From contig NZ_JAGFNP010000005.1 in NCBI RefSeq assembly GCF_017592475.1, forward strand, positions 1-64,000: a DNA stretch of 64,000 nt. Reading direction: 5' to 3'. The DNA is from Glycomyces niveus. Its GTDB lineage: Bacteria > Actinomycetota > Actinomycetes > Mycobacteriales > Micromonosporaceae. The notes below the pieces were generated by a model. That model did not search any database and was not told the DNA's origin. It saw only the letters and a program-made list of their open reading frames with translations. Shown piece by piece: positions 36,417-45,127 of the stretch (position 1 is the stretch's first letter; every line of letters begins with the position of its first letter). The translations under genes and the position numbers were made by a program.

Positions 36417-38264
36417 TTAGGTGGTCCTGACCTTCTCGGCCGATTCGCTGGTCTGCTTGCCGCCGCCCTGGGGGCGCTTGCGGCCGTTGGCGGGCTTGTC
36501 GACCGCGGAGGCGTCCGATGCGGGCGCGCCCTCTTGGGCGGCCTGCTCGGTCTTGGCGGCCGGCTCGGGCTGGGCGGGCTGCTCCTCGGCGCGGCCCGCG
36601 CGGGCCTCCTCGACGAGCTTCTTGGCCTGCGCGCGGGCGGTCGCGAGGATCGCCTCGGAGTCGCGACGCGCGGTCTGCTTGGCGCTCTTCGAGAGCTCCT
36701 CGGCGCGGCGCTTGGCGTTCTCGGCCTTCTTCTCGGCCTCGGACACGTACTGGTCGCGCTCGGCCCGGATCTGCTCGGCCTCCAGGCCGGCCTGCTCGAG
36801 GATGCGGGCGGCCTCGGCTTTGGCGTCGGCGAGCAGCCGCTCGCGCTCGGCCTCGATCTCGGCCACCTCGGCGCGGGCGCGCTCGACCTCGGCTTCGGCC
36901 TCCACGCGCGCCCTGTCGGCGTTCTCGCGCAGCTTCGCGGCCTCAGCGGCCGCCTCCGCGGTGACACGCTCGGCTTCGGCGGCGGCCTGCTCGCGCAGGC
37001 GCTGCACCTCGGCGGCGGTCTCCTCGGTCAGCTTCCGGGCGGCGGCCTCGGCGGCCTCGCGTTCTTGACGGGACGCGTCGGCGGCCTCCTCGCGCAGGCG
37101 CTGCGTCTCGCGCTCGGTCTCCTCGGCCATGCGCAGGGCGCTGGCCTCGGCGGCCTCCCGTTCCAGGCGCGCGGCCTCGGCGGCCTCTGCGGTGAGCTTC
37201 GCGACCTTCTCGTCGGTCTCGGCGGTGAGCCGCTGCGCCTCGGCCTCGGCCTCCTCCAGGCGCCGCTGGGCGTCCAGACGGAGCCGCTTGGCCTCGTCGG
37301 CGGCCTCGGTGCGCGTCAGGGTCGCGTTGTCCGCGGCCTCGGCCCGCAGGCGGGTGGCCTCGTTCTCGGCGTCGGTGCGCACGGTCTGGGCGAAGGTCTC
37401 GGTCTCCTGCTTGAACTTCTCGAGGTTCTCGACGGCCTCGGTGCGCAGGTCCCGCAGTTCCGCCTCGTGCTCGGCGCGCTTGCGCTCGGCCTCGGCCTCG
37501 GCTTCGGCCATGATCCGGTCGGCCTTCTCGCGGGCCTCGGTGACGGCCTGCTCGGCCGCGAGGGCGGCGTCGTCCTTGAGCTGCTGCGCCTCGGCGCGCA
37601 GGCGTTCGACGTGAGCGACCAGCTGCCGGGTCTGCTCGTCAGCGGCGGCGCGCTTGTTCTCGGCGTCCTGCTCGGCCTCGGCCACGAGGGCGGCCGAGCG
37701 CTCCTTCGCCTGGTCCACCATGGCCTGCGCCTCGCGGGCCCGCTTGTTGATCTCGGCGTCGATGATCGCGCGCCGGTCGGCCTCGGCCTTCTCGGCGGCG
37801 GCCCGCCGCGCCTTCAACGTGGTCTCGAAGTCCTTGCGGGCCTGCTCGATCTGGGCCTCGGCCTCGCGGAGGCGGTTGTCCGCGTGGTGGTGCAGGTGCT
37901 GGGTCTGCGCGTGCGCGTTGGCCTTGATCTCCTCGGCCTGTTCCTCGGCGAGGGTCAGCATGTGCTCGATGCGCACGCCGAGATGCCGGTAGGAGGCCTT
38001 GTCGCCGGCGGCGCTGCGCCGCCGCAGCTCCTGGATCTGGGCCTGGAGCTGCTGGATCTGGATCACCAGCCGGTCGATCTGGGCGACCGCCTCGGCCCGC
38101 TCGCCGGCGAGGGTGTCCATCTGGAGCTGCATCTGCTGCAGGAACCGCTTGACCTGTCCCTTGTCGTATCCGCGCAAGGCGGTCTCGAACTCGTACTCGA
38201 CGGGTCCACCCTCGTTGAATCCGGTCAGCAGTTCCGAGTCGTCCAGTCTGTCTTCACGCGCCAT
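36417..38264 (-). CDS. Long DivIVA/FilP/Scy-like coiled-coil cytoskeletal protein
   Basis: The 615-residue protein has a short DivIVA-like head (EFETALRGYDKGQVKRFLQQM, about 24-45) and a motif shared with its neighbour (HLGVRIEHMLTLAEEQAEE). A very long Ala/Glu/Arg-rich coiled coil runs to about 560, with an Ala/Gly/Lys-rich disordered tail. FilP and Scy organise the polar-growth machinery with DivIVA in streptomycetes. Synteny supports this: in S. coelicolor filP and scy lie beside methylmalonyl-CoA epimerase. This gene holds the FilP position but is about twice the length of FilP. The ATG at 38264 was chosen after GAGG; an upstream in-frame start adds Arg/Pro-rich residues. Confidence 0.78.
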   Translation of the reverse strand: MAREDRLDDSELLTGFNEGGPVEYEFETALRGYDKGQVKRFLQQMQLQMDTLAGERAEAVAQIDRLVIQIQQLQAQIQELRRRSAAGDKASYRHLGVRIEHMLTLAEEQAEEIKANAHAQTQHLHHHADNRLREAEAQIEQARKDFETTLKARRAAAEKAEADRRAIIDAEINKRAREAQAMVDQAKERSAALVAEAEQDAENKRAAADEQTRQLVAHVERLRAEAQQLKDDAALAAEQAVTEAREKADRIMAEAEAEAERKRAEHEAELRDLRTEAVENLEKFKQETETFAQTVRTDAENEATRLRAEAADNATLTRTEAADEAKRLRLDAQRRLEEAEAEAQRLTAETDEKVAKLTAEAAEAARLEREAAEASALRMAEETERETQRLREEAADASRQEREAAEAAARKLTEETAAEVQRLREQAAAEAERVTAEAAAEAAKLRENADRARVEAEAEVERARAEVAEIEAERERLLADAKAEAARILEQAGLEAEQIRAERDQYVSEAEKKAENAKRRAEELSKSAKQTARRDSEAILATARAQAKKLVEEARAGRAEEQPAQPEPAAKTEQAAQEGAPASDASAVDKPANGRKRPQGGGKQTSESAEKVRTT

Positions 38265-38438
38265 ACCCTCATCCTCACGTAAGCCGCGCCCCGCCGCACC
38301 CGGCAAGGGACCGGATGTGACGGGACGCGGCCGAAGCTGTGGTTCCTCCACCGTCGACCGACGCCTGCGATCATTCTTCACTGTCGCAGACTTCGACGGT
38401 AACGCGGATTCGCCAGGTTTACTTGTCGTCCTGTTTTT

Positions 38439-39638
38439 CTACTTGTCGTCGCCCTGCTGCCCAAGGGCACCGCCGAGGGCGCCGCTGACCAGACCGCTGA
38501 GGTTCCGCAGGGTCTCCTGCACCTGGTCCCGCTTCGCGGTGAGCTCGGCCACCTTGGTTTCGGCGTCGGTCGTGACGCGCTCGGCGTCCGACTTGGCGTC
38601 GGCGAGCAGCCGCTCGGCCTCGGCCTTGGCGTCGGCGACGAGCTTCTGCGCGTCCTTCTTCGCCTTGGAGGTGGTCTCCTGCGCGTAGTTGTCGGCCTCG
38701 GAGCGCTTCTCCTCGCCGCGGGTCTCCGCGGCCTTGGCGCGCTCTTCGGCGTCGCGGGCGCGGTTCTCGGCGTCGGAGACGAGCTTCTGGGTCTCGGCGA
38801 CCGCGCGGGTGTGGCGGTCGGACTCCTCGCGCTCGGCCTTCTCCTTGCGCTCGGCGAGCTCGAGGTCGAGGGCCTGGAGGTCCTTGTCGCGCTTCTCCTT
38901 CGCCTCGGCGAAGAGCTTCGCGGCCTCGGCGCGCTTCTCCTCGGCCTCGCGGGCGGCCTTGGCGCGCAGCTGGGTGATCTCGCGGTCCGCCGTGGCGCGG
39001 AGGGTCGCGACCTCGCGCTCGACGGACGCCTTGAGCTCGGCGACCTCGTGGCCGGTTGCGGTGCGCAGCTGCTTGGTCTCGCGCTCGGCGTCGGCGCGCA
39101 GGGTCTCGCACTCGCGGCGGGCGTTGGTCCGCAGCTCGGCGACCTCGCGCTCGACCTGGGTGCGGAGGGTGTTCGCCTCGCGCTCGGCGTTCTGCTTCAG
39201 GGAGCCGGCCTCGCCGCGGGCGGCGTCGGTGATCTCGCGGGACTCGAGGCGGGCGGCCGAGAGGATGCCCTCGGTCTCGCGCTTGGCCTCGGCGCGGTGC
39301 TCGTTGGCCTGCTCCTCGGCGAGCCGCAGGATCTGCTCGACCCGGGTGCCGAGCCCGGAGAGCGTCGGGCGGGTGTTCTCCTCGAGCTGCTTCTGCTGCT
39401 CCGCGAGGCGCTGCTCGAGACCCTGGATGCGCTGCTCGGCCTGGCGCAGACGACGCTGGGCGTCCGTCATCCGCTGCTCGGCCTCGGTGCGCTGCGACTC
39501 GGTCTGCTTCAGCTTGCCGAGGTTCTTCTGGATGAACTCATCCACCTGGTGCCGGTCGTAACCCCGCAGCTGGACGGGGAATTCCGGCACCGATTGGTCG
39601 TTGTCGAAAAAGGTACTGCTGGAGGGCTGCTGCGACAT
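38439..39638 (-). CDS. FilP/Scy-like coiled-coil protein with DivIVA-type head
   Basis: The 399-residue protein has an N-terminal DivIVA-like segment FPVQLRGYDRHQVDEFIQKN (about 20-40) and coiled coil. The FilP hallmark LGTRVEQILRLAEEQANEHR follows. Repeated Glu/Arg-rich units such as VEREVATLRATADREITQLR run from about 150 to 270, in alternating VEREV/AERET blocks, and the end is glycine-rich (LGGALGQQGDDK). It should form filaments or a scaffold near growth zones. It occupies the position of scy in S. coelicolor but is far shorter than Scy (over 1,200 residues). It is co-directional with the 615-residue partner, 174 bp away. Confidence 0.78.
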   Translation of the reverse strand: MSQQPSSSTFFDNDQSVPEFPVQLRGYDRHQVDEFIQKNLGKLKQTESQRTEAEQRMTDAQRRLRQAEQRIQGLEQRLAEQQKQLEENTRPTLSGLGTRVEQILRLAEEQANEHRAEAKRETEGILSAARLESREITDAARGEAGSLKQNAEREANTLRTQVEREVAELRTNARRECETLRADAERETKQLRTATGHEVAELKASVEREVATLRATADREITQLRAKAAREAEEKRAEAAKLFAEAKEKRDKDLQALDLELAERKEKAEREESDRHTRAVAETQKLVSDAENRARDAEERAKAAETRGEEKRSEADNYAQETTSKAKKDAQKLVADAKAEAERLLADAKSDAERVTTDAETKVAELTAKRDQVQETLRNLSGLVSGALGGALGQQGDDK

Positions 39639-39841
39639 GGACCAATACTCGCAGACGCGACTGGGAATGTCGACAGCAAGGTCAGGGGTTTGTGGAGGGC
39701 GAACCACCCGCAACACTAGCCGCAAAACGGTCGAAATCCTTGAAACGACACGGAACTCGTGCGCGGTGAAGTTTCAGTGTCCTCCAGGTGTCACCCGAAC
39801 GGCGTCACCTATCCGACACTCCCGGCCACTTCCCCTGGTGC

Positions 39842-40270
39842 CTAGGCGGGTTCGACGAGCTCGACCAGGACGCCGCCCGCGTCCCGCGGGTGCACGAAGT
39901 TGATCTTGGCGCCCGCGGTCCCTTGGCGTGCTTCGTCATACAGCAGATGGCACCCCTTTGCCCGCAGAGCCGCGGCGGCCGCCTCCACGTCCTCGACCGT
40001 GAACGCCAGCTGCTGCAGCCCCGGCCCTTTCGTGTCGATGAACTTCGCGATCGGCGAGCCGTGCCCGTGGGGCGCGAGGAGCTGGACCTGCGCGCCGCCC
40101 TCGGGCCAGGCCACCATCGCCTCGACCACGCCCTGCGCCTCGTTCACCTCGCGGTGGACCTCGGTCCCGCCGAGCGTCCCCGCATACCACTCCAAGGCCG
40201 CATCCAGGTCCGGGACCGCGATCCCGACGTGATCGATGCGCCGCAAGCCGATTCCCTCAGTGAACGTCAT
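39842..40270 (-). CDS. mce: Methylmalonyl-CoA epimerase
   Basis: The enzyme interconverts (S)- and (R)-methylmalonyl-CoA, linking propionyl-CoA metabolism to succinyl-CoA. The 142-residue VOC-fold protein has IDHVGIAVPDLDAALEWYAGTLGG (first metal His), QVQLLAPHG (Gln ligand), GLQQLAFTVEDVEAA and GGVLVELVEPA (Glu ligand). One variation is GLQQLAF where GLHH(I/V)A is usual, so the second metal His is replaced by Gln. TACCCT lies 6 nt before the ATG on the minus strand, so it is probably leaderless. It is divergent from a thiolase. Confidence 0.88.
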   Translation of the reverse strand: MTFTEGIGLRRIDHVGIAVPDLDAALEWYAGTLGGTEVHREVNEAQGVVEAMVAWPEGGAQVQLLAPHGHGSPIAKFIDTKGPGLQQLAFTVEDVEAAAAALRAKGCHLLYDEARQGTAGAKINFVHPRDAGGVLVELVEPA

Positions 40271-40302
40271 ACGATCAGGGTATCGACCAACGGAGGTCTC
40301 CC

Positions 40303-41463
40303 ATGAACGACGACAACACCGTCATCCTCGCCAGTGCCCGGACACCCATCGGGCGCTTCAACGGCGCGCTGGCCGACATCCCCGCCACCGACCTGGCCGG
40401 GACCGCGATCAGAGCCGCCCTCGAACGCGCCGGGGTCGCCCCCGAGCGCGTGGACCAGGTGATCCTGGGCCAGGTCCTGCCCGCCGGATGCGGCCAGAAC
40501 CCCGCCCGCCAGGCCGCCGTCGCGGCCGGGCTGCCGATGAGCGTCCCGTCCCTGTCGGTCAACAAGGTCTGCCTCTCGGGCCTCACCGCCGTCGGCCTGG
40601 CCGACCAGCTCCTGCGCGGCGGCGCGGCCGACGTCATCGTCGCCGGCGGCATGGAGTCCATGAGCCGCGCCCCGCACCTGCTGCCCGGTTCGCGCCGCGG
40701 CTTCAAGTACGGCGAGGCCGTGCTCCTCGACCACCTCGCCTACGACGGCCTCACCGACGCCTACGACGGCATCTCGATGGGCGAGTCCACCGAGCGCCAC
40801 CTCAAGGGCCGCTCGATCACCCGCGAGGACCAGGACGCCTTCGCCGCCTACTCGCACCAGCGTGCCGCCAAGGCCGCCGACCGGCTCGCCGAGGAGATCA
40901 CCTCCGTCGAGACCCGCAAAGGCCTCGTGACCGCCGACGAGGGCGTCCGGCCCGACTCCACCGCGGCCGGTCTGGCGCAGCTGCGCCCCGCGTTCGCCGA
41001 GAACGGCACGATCACCGCGGCCAGCGCCTCGCAGATCTCCGACGGCGCCTCTGCGCTCGTGCTCGCCAAGAAGTCCACGGCGATCGCGAACGGCTGGTCC
41101 TGGACCGCCGAGATCCTGGCGTACGCCACGGTCGCCGGGCCCGACAACTCGCTGCTCGAGCAGCCCGCCAACGCGATCGCGAAGGCGCTCGCGGCGGCCG
41201 GCGTCGCCGCCGCCGACCTCGACGCGGTCGAGATGAACGAGGCGTTCGCGGCCGTCGTGCTCGCCTCGGCCGAGACGCTCGGCGTGGACCTCGAACTCGT
41301 CAACCCCGACGGCGGCGCGATCGCGCTCGGTCACCCGATCGGGGCCTCGGGGGCGCGCCTGGTCCAGACGCTCGCCCGCCAGCTCGGCCCGGGCCGGCTG
41401 GGTGCGGCGGGCCTGTGCGGCGGCGGCGGGCAGGGCGACGCGATCGTCCTCAAGGGAGCCTGA
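40303..41463 (+). CDS. Acetyl-CoA acetyltransferase (thiolase)
   Basis: The 386-residue thiolase has all catalytic residues: Cys90 in SVNKVCLSG, His344 in ALGHPIGASGAR, and Cys372 in GLCGGGGQG. Other blocks are VIVAGGMESMSRAPHL and MNEAFAAVVLA. It condenses two acetyl-CoA to acetoacetyl-CoA or runs the reverse in degradation. GGAGG precedes the ATG with good spacing. The stop overlaps the start of meaB by one base (TGATG). The mce-thiolase-meaB grouping is conserved in actinobacteria. Confidence 0.95.
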   Translation: MNDDNTVILASARTPIGRFNGALADIPATDLAGTAIRAALERAGVAPERVDQVILGQVLPAGCGQNPARQAAVAAGLPMSVPSLSVNKVCLSGLTAVGLADQLLRGGAADVIVAGGMESMSRAPHLLPGSRRGFKYGEAVLLDHLAYDGLTDAYDGISMGESTERHLKGRSITREDQDAFAAYSHQRAAKAADRLAEEITSVETRKGLVTADEGVRPDSTAAGLAQLRPAFAENGTITAASASQISDGASALVLAKKSTAIANGWSWTAEILAYATVAGPDNSLLEQPANAIAKALAAAGVAAADLDAVEMNEAFAAVVLASAETLGVDLELVNPDGGAIALGHPIGASGARLVQTLARQLGPGRLGAAGLCGGGGQGDAIVLKGA

Positions 41464-42383
41464 TGTCGGTCGCCGACCTGGTGGCGGCGGCCCGGGCGGG
41501 CGACCGCCGGGCCACCGCCCGCCTCATCACGGCCGTCGAGAACGGCACCCCCGCCGCCCCTGAGGTCGCGCGCCTGGTCAAGGGCGGCGACTCCACGGTC
41601 GTCGGCGTCACCGGCTCGCCCGGCGTCGGCAAGTCCACGCTCGTGTCGGCGCTCATCGCCGCCTGGCGCGAGCAGGGCCTGCGCGTGGGCGTGCTCGCCG
41701 TGGACCCCTCGAGCCCGTTCAGCGGCGGCGCGATCCTCGGCGACCGCGTCCGCATGGCCGACCACGCCCTCGACCCGGGCGTCTACATCCGCTCCATCGC
41801 CACCCGCGGGCACCTCGGCGGCCTCGCGGCCACCACCGGCGCGGCGGTGCGCGTCCTCGAGGGCGTCGGCTTCGACGTGGTCATCGTCGAGACCGTCGGC
41901 GTCGGCCAGGCCGAGGTCGAGATCGCGGCGCTCGCGGACACCACCCTGCTGCTCCTCGCGCCCGGCATGGGCGACGGCATCCAGGCCGTCAAGGCCGGGG
42001 TCGTGGAGATCGCCGACGTGTACGTGGTCAACAAGGCCGACCGGCCCGGCGCGGACGGCACGGTGCGGGACCTTCGCGCGCTCATGAGCCTCGTGCGCCG
42101 CGAGCCCGGCGAGTGGCGGCAGCCGATCTGCACCACCGTCGCCTCCGAGGCGAAGGGGATCGACGACCTGGTGGCCGCGATCGGCAAGCACCGCGACTGG
42201 CTCGCGGGCGGCGACCACCTCGCCGAGCAGCGCCGCCGCCGCGCCGCGGCGGAGATCCGCGCCCGCGTCGACGCCGAGCTCCGCGCCCGGTTCGCCGTGC
42301 CGGAGGCGCTGGCGGAGGCGGTGGCGAACGGTGAGACGGATGTGGCGAGCGCGGCCCGGAGGGTTCTGGGCGACACCGCGTAA
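41463..42383 (+). CDS. meaB: Methylmalonyl-CoA mutase-associated GTPase MeaB
   Basis: MeaB is a G3E-family GTPase that protects methylmalonyl-CoA mutase and controls loading of adenosylcobalamin. The 306-residue protein has Walker A GSPGVGKST (51-59), VLAVDPSSPFSGGAILGDRVRM, VIVETVGVGQAEVEIA (switch/Walker B) and VVNKAD for guanine recognition. A helical C-terminal dimerisation arm follows. The mutase itself is not in the window. It is translationally coupled to the thiolase. Confidence 0.94.
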   Translation: MSVADLVAAARAGDRRATARLITAVENGTPAAPEVARLVKGGDSTVVGVTGSPGVGKSTLVSALIAAWREQGLRVGVLAVDPSSPFSGGAILGDRVRMADHALDPGVYIRSIATRGHLGGLAATTGAAVRVLEGVGFDVVIVETVGVGQAEVEIAALADTTLLLLAPGMGDGIQAVKAGVVEIADVYVVNKADRPGADGTVRDLRALMSLVRREPGEWRQPICTTVASEAKGIDDLVAAIGKHRDWLAGGDHLAEQRRRRAAAEIRARVDAELRARFAVPEALAEAVANGETDVASAARRVLGDTA

Positions 42384-42413
42384 ACCGCTTCGCGTGCCTG
42401 CCCGCGCCCTCCT

Positions 42414-42419
42414 TACACT
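42414..42419 (+). promoter_or_regulatory. -10 hexamer of a leaderless promoter (valS)
   Basis: TACACT ends 6 nt before the GTG at 42426. No T-box leader is present. Confidence 0.5.
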
Positions 42420-42425
42420 TGACTG

Positions 42426-45044
42426 GTGACAGACGCAGCGAAGAAGACACCGGACATGGAAACCCATCTGCCGAAGACGTACGCGCCCGTAGAGGTAGAG
42501 GCGCGACGCTACGCGAAGTGGGTAGCCGACGGTCGCTTCAAGGCTGCCGACGACTCGGACCGCGACCCTTACGCGATCGTGATCCCGCCGCCGAACGTGA
42601 CCGGCCAGCTGCACCTGGGCCACGCGCTCAACCACACCCTGATCGACTGGATGGTGCGCCGCGAGCGCATGCGCGGCAAGGAGGCCCTGTTCCTGCCGGG
42701 CACCGACCACGCGGGCATCTCGACGCAGAACGCGGTGGAGCGCCAGCTCGCCGACAAGGAGGGCCTGTCCCGCCACGACCTGGGCCGCGAGGCGTTCGTG
42801 GCGAAGGTGTGGGAGTGGAAGGACGCCTACCACGAGCGCATCACCTCGCAGATGAAGAAGATCGGCGACGGCGTCGACTGGGACCGCGAGCGGTTCACGC
42901 TCGACGAGGGCCTGTCGAGCGCGGTGCAGACGATGTTCAAGCGCATGTACGACGACGGCATGATCTACCGCGCCGAGCGCATCATCAACTGGTGCCCGCG
43001 CTGCATGACCGCGCTCTCGGACGCCGAGGTGGAGCACCAGGACGACGCGGGCGAGCTCGTGTCGATGCGGTACGGCGACGGGGACGAGTCGATCGTGGTC
43101 GCCACGACCCGGCTCGAGACGATGCTGGGCGACACGGCCGTGGCCGTCCACCCCGACGACGAGCGCTACCGGCACCTGCTGGGCGCCACTGTGGAGGTGC
43201 CGTTCACGGGCCGCCGCATCCCGATCGTGGCCGACGCGCACGTCGACCCCGAGTTCGGGACCGGCGCGGTGAAGGTGACCCCGGCGCACGACCCGAACGA
43301 CTTCGCGATCGGCCAGCGCCACCACCTGGACTCGATCCTCATCATGGACGAGCGCGGCGTGATCACCGCGCACGGACCGTTCCAGGGGCTCGACCGGTTC
43401 GAGGCCCGCTCGGCGATCGCCGCCGCGCTGCGCGCCGAGGGCCGGATCGTGGCCGAGAAGCGCCCGTACGTGCACGCCGTCGGCCACTGCGACCGGTGCG
43501 ACACCACGGTGGAGCCGCGCCTGTCGCTGCAGTGGTTCGTGAAGGTCGAGCGCATGGCCAAGACGGCCGGTGACGCGGTGCGCAACGGCGAGACGAAGAT
43601 CTACCCGCCGGAGATGGAGAAGCGCTACTTCTCGTGGGTGGACAACCTGCTCGACTGGTGCATCTCGCGCCAGCTGTGGTGGGGCCACCGCATCCCGATC
43701 TGGTACGGCCCCAACGGGGAAGAGGTCTGCGTGGGCCCGGGCGAGGAAGCGCCCGAGGGGTACGTGCAGGACCCGGACGTGCTCGACACGTGGTTCTCCT
43801 CGGGGCTGTGGCCGTTCTCCACGTTCGGCTGGCCGGAGGAGACCCCGGCGCTGGAGAAGTTCTATCCGACGGCCGCGCTCATCACCGGCTGGGACATCAT
43901 CTTCTTCTGGGTGGTCCGGATGATGATGTTCGGGACCTACGCCATGGGCAAGGCGCCGTTCTCGGAGGTGGTCCTGCACGGGCTGCTCCGGGACAAGAAC
44001 GGCGTGAAGATGTCGAAGACCCTGGGCAACGGCATCGACCCGCTCGAGGTGGTCGACCAGTACGGGGCGGACGCGCTGCGGTTCATGCTGGCGCGCGAGG
44101 CCAACCCGGGCGCCGACGGCATCGCCTCGATCGAGCTGACCGAGCTCTCCCGGAACTTCTGCAACAAGCTGTGGAACGGGACCCGGTTCGCGCTCATGAG
44201 CGGCGCCACCGTCGAAGGCGACCTGCCCACCGATCTCTCGCTCATCGACCGGTGGGTGCTCTCGCGCCTGTCGAAGACGATCGAGGCCACCGACGCGTAC
44301 CTGGAGCAGTACGAGTTCGCGAAGACGATCGACGTGCTCTTCCACTTCGCGAAGGACGACGTCTTCGACTGGTACCTGGAGTTGACGAAGCCGGTGCTCG
44401 CCGCGGGCGGCCAGCGGGCGGAGGACACCCGCCGCGTGATCGGCCACGTCTTCGACCAGCTGCTCCGCCTGCTGCACCCGGTGATCCCGTTCGTGACGGA
44501 GGAGCTGTGGCTCACCCTCACCGGCGGGGAGGAGCGCGGGGACTCGCTCACCGTCGCCGCCTGGCCGACCTCGGCCGGGACCGACGAGGACGCCGAGCGG
44601 GCCGTGGCCGCCCTCCAGCACCTCGTCACCGAGGTGCGCCGCTTCCGCTCCGACCAGGACCTCAAGCAGAGCCTGCCGCTCCCGGCCCGCCTGTCGGGCC
44701 TCGACGCGGTCGGCCTCGCCGACGAGGAGCCGTTCATCCGCGGCCTGGTGAAGCTCGAGCCCGCGGGCGAGGGCTTCGCGCCCACCGCCGAACTCGCGGT
44801 CTCCGACCAGCTGTCGGTCGCGCTCGACACGTCCGGTTCGATCGACGTGGACGCCGAGCGGGCCCGCCTCGACAAGGCCCTCAAGGCCGCCGAGAAGGAG
44901 CTGGCCGGCGCGAACGGGAAGCTCGGCAACGAGGCGTTCCTCGCCAAGGCGCCCGACAACGTGGTCGACAAGATCAAAGCGCGCAAGGCGACCGCCGAAG
45001 CGGACATCGCGCGCATCACCGCGCAGCTCGAACGACTGGCGTAA
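42426..45044 (+). CDS. valS: Valyl-tRNA synthetase
   Basis: This class I synthetase charges tRNA-Val. The 872-residue protein has PPPNVTGQLHLGHALNHT (HIGH motif HLGH at 63-66), the editing-domain motif TTRLETMLGDTAVAVHPDD, KMSKT at 528-532 and an anticodon-binding domain. A C-terminal coiled-coil arm (DVDAERARLDKALKAAEKEL to the end) is characteristic of ValS rather than IleS. The start is GTG at a leaderless promoter. folC follows, as in other actinobacteria. Confidence 0.97.
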   Translation: MTDAAKKTPDMETHLPKTYAPVEVEARRYAKWVADGRFKAADDSDRDPYAIVIPPPNVTGQLHLGHALNHTLIDWMVRRERMRGKEALFLPGTDHAGISTQNAVERQLADKEGLSRHDLGREAFVAKVWEWKDAYHERITSQMKKIGDGVDWDRERFTLDEGLSSAVQTMFKRMYDDGMIYRAERIINWCPRCMTALSDAEVEHQDDAGELVSMRYGDGDESIVVATTRLETMLGDTAVAVHPDDERYRHLLGATVEVPFTGRRIPIVADAHVDPEFGTGAVKVTPAHDPNDFAIGQRHHLDSILIMDERGVITAHGPFQGLDRFEARSAIAAALRAEGRIVAEKRPYVHAVGHCDRCDTTVEPRLSLQWFVKVERMAKTAGDAVRNGETKIYPPEMEKRYFSWVDNLLDWCISRQLWWGHRIPIWYGPNGEEVCVGPGEEAPEGYVQDPDVLDTWFSSGLWPFSTFGWPEETPALEKFYPTAALITGWDIIFFWVVRMMMFGTYAMGKAPFSEVVLHGLLRDKNGVKMSKTLGNGIDPLEVVDQYGADALRFMLAREANPGADGIASIELTELSRNFCNKLWNGTRFALMSGATVEGDLPTDLSLIDRWVLSRLSKTIEATDAYLEQYEFAKTIDVLFHFAKDDVFDWYLELTKPVLAAGGQRAEDTRRVIGHVFDQLLRLLHPVIPFVTEELWLTLTGGEERGDSLTVAAWPTSAGTDEDAERAVAALQHLVTEVRRFRSDQDLKQSLPLPARLSGLDAVGLADEEPFIRGLVKLEPAGEGFAPTAELAVSDQLSVALDTSGSIDVDAERARLDKALKAAEKELAGANGKLGNEAFLAKAPDNVVDKIKARKATAEADIARITAQLERLA

Positions 45045-45052
45045 TACGGTAG

Positions 45053-45080
45053 GCCGCGGCCGCTCGAAGGCGGCCGCGGC
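45053..45080 (+). terminator. Terminator of valS
   Basis: An 11-bp stem, GCCGCGGCCGC/GCGGCCGCGGC, with loop TCGAAG lies 9 bp after the stop. Confidence 0.7.
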
Positions 45081-45127
45081 ACCGGCGCCCGCGTGCGTGC
45101 GCAGGCGTCGCCGAGTAGGGGGATGAA

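Noticed and set aside
36384..38282. 632-codon Leu/Gly-rich frame opposite the 615-residue coiled-coil gene
   Set aside because: Low-complexity antisense of Ala/Glu/Arg coiled-coil codons. The minus-strand protein has a DivIVA-like head, a start with a ribosome binding site, and syntenic support.
41331..44621. 1,096-codon open frame on the minus strand
   Set aside because: It is a shadow opposite meaB and valS, whose motifs are unmistakable. Its composition is Val/Gly/Arg/Glu/His-rich, as expected from antisense of GC-rich genes.
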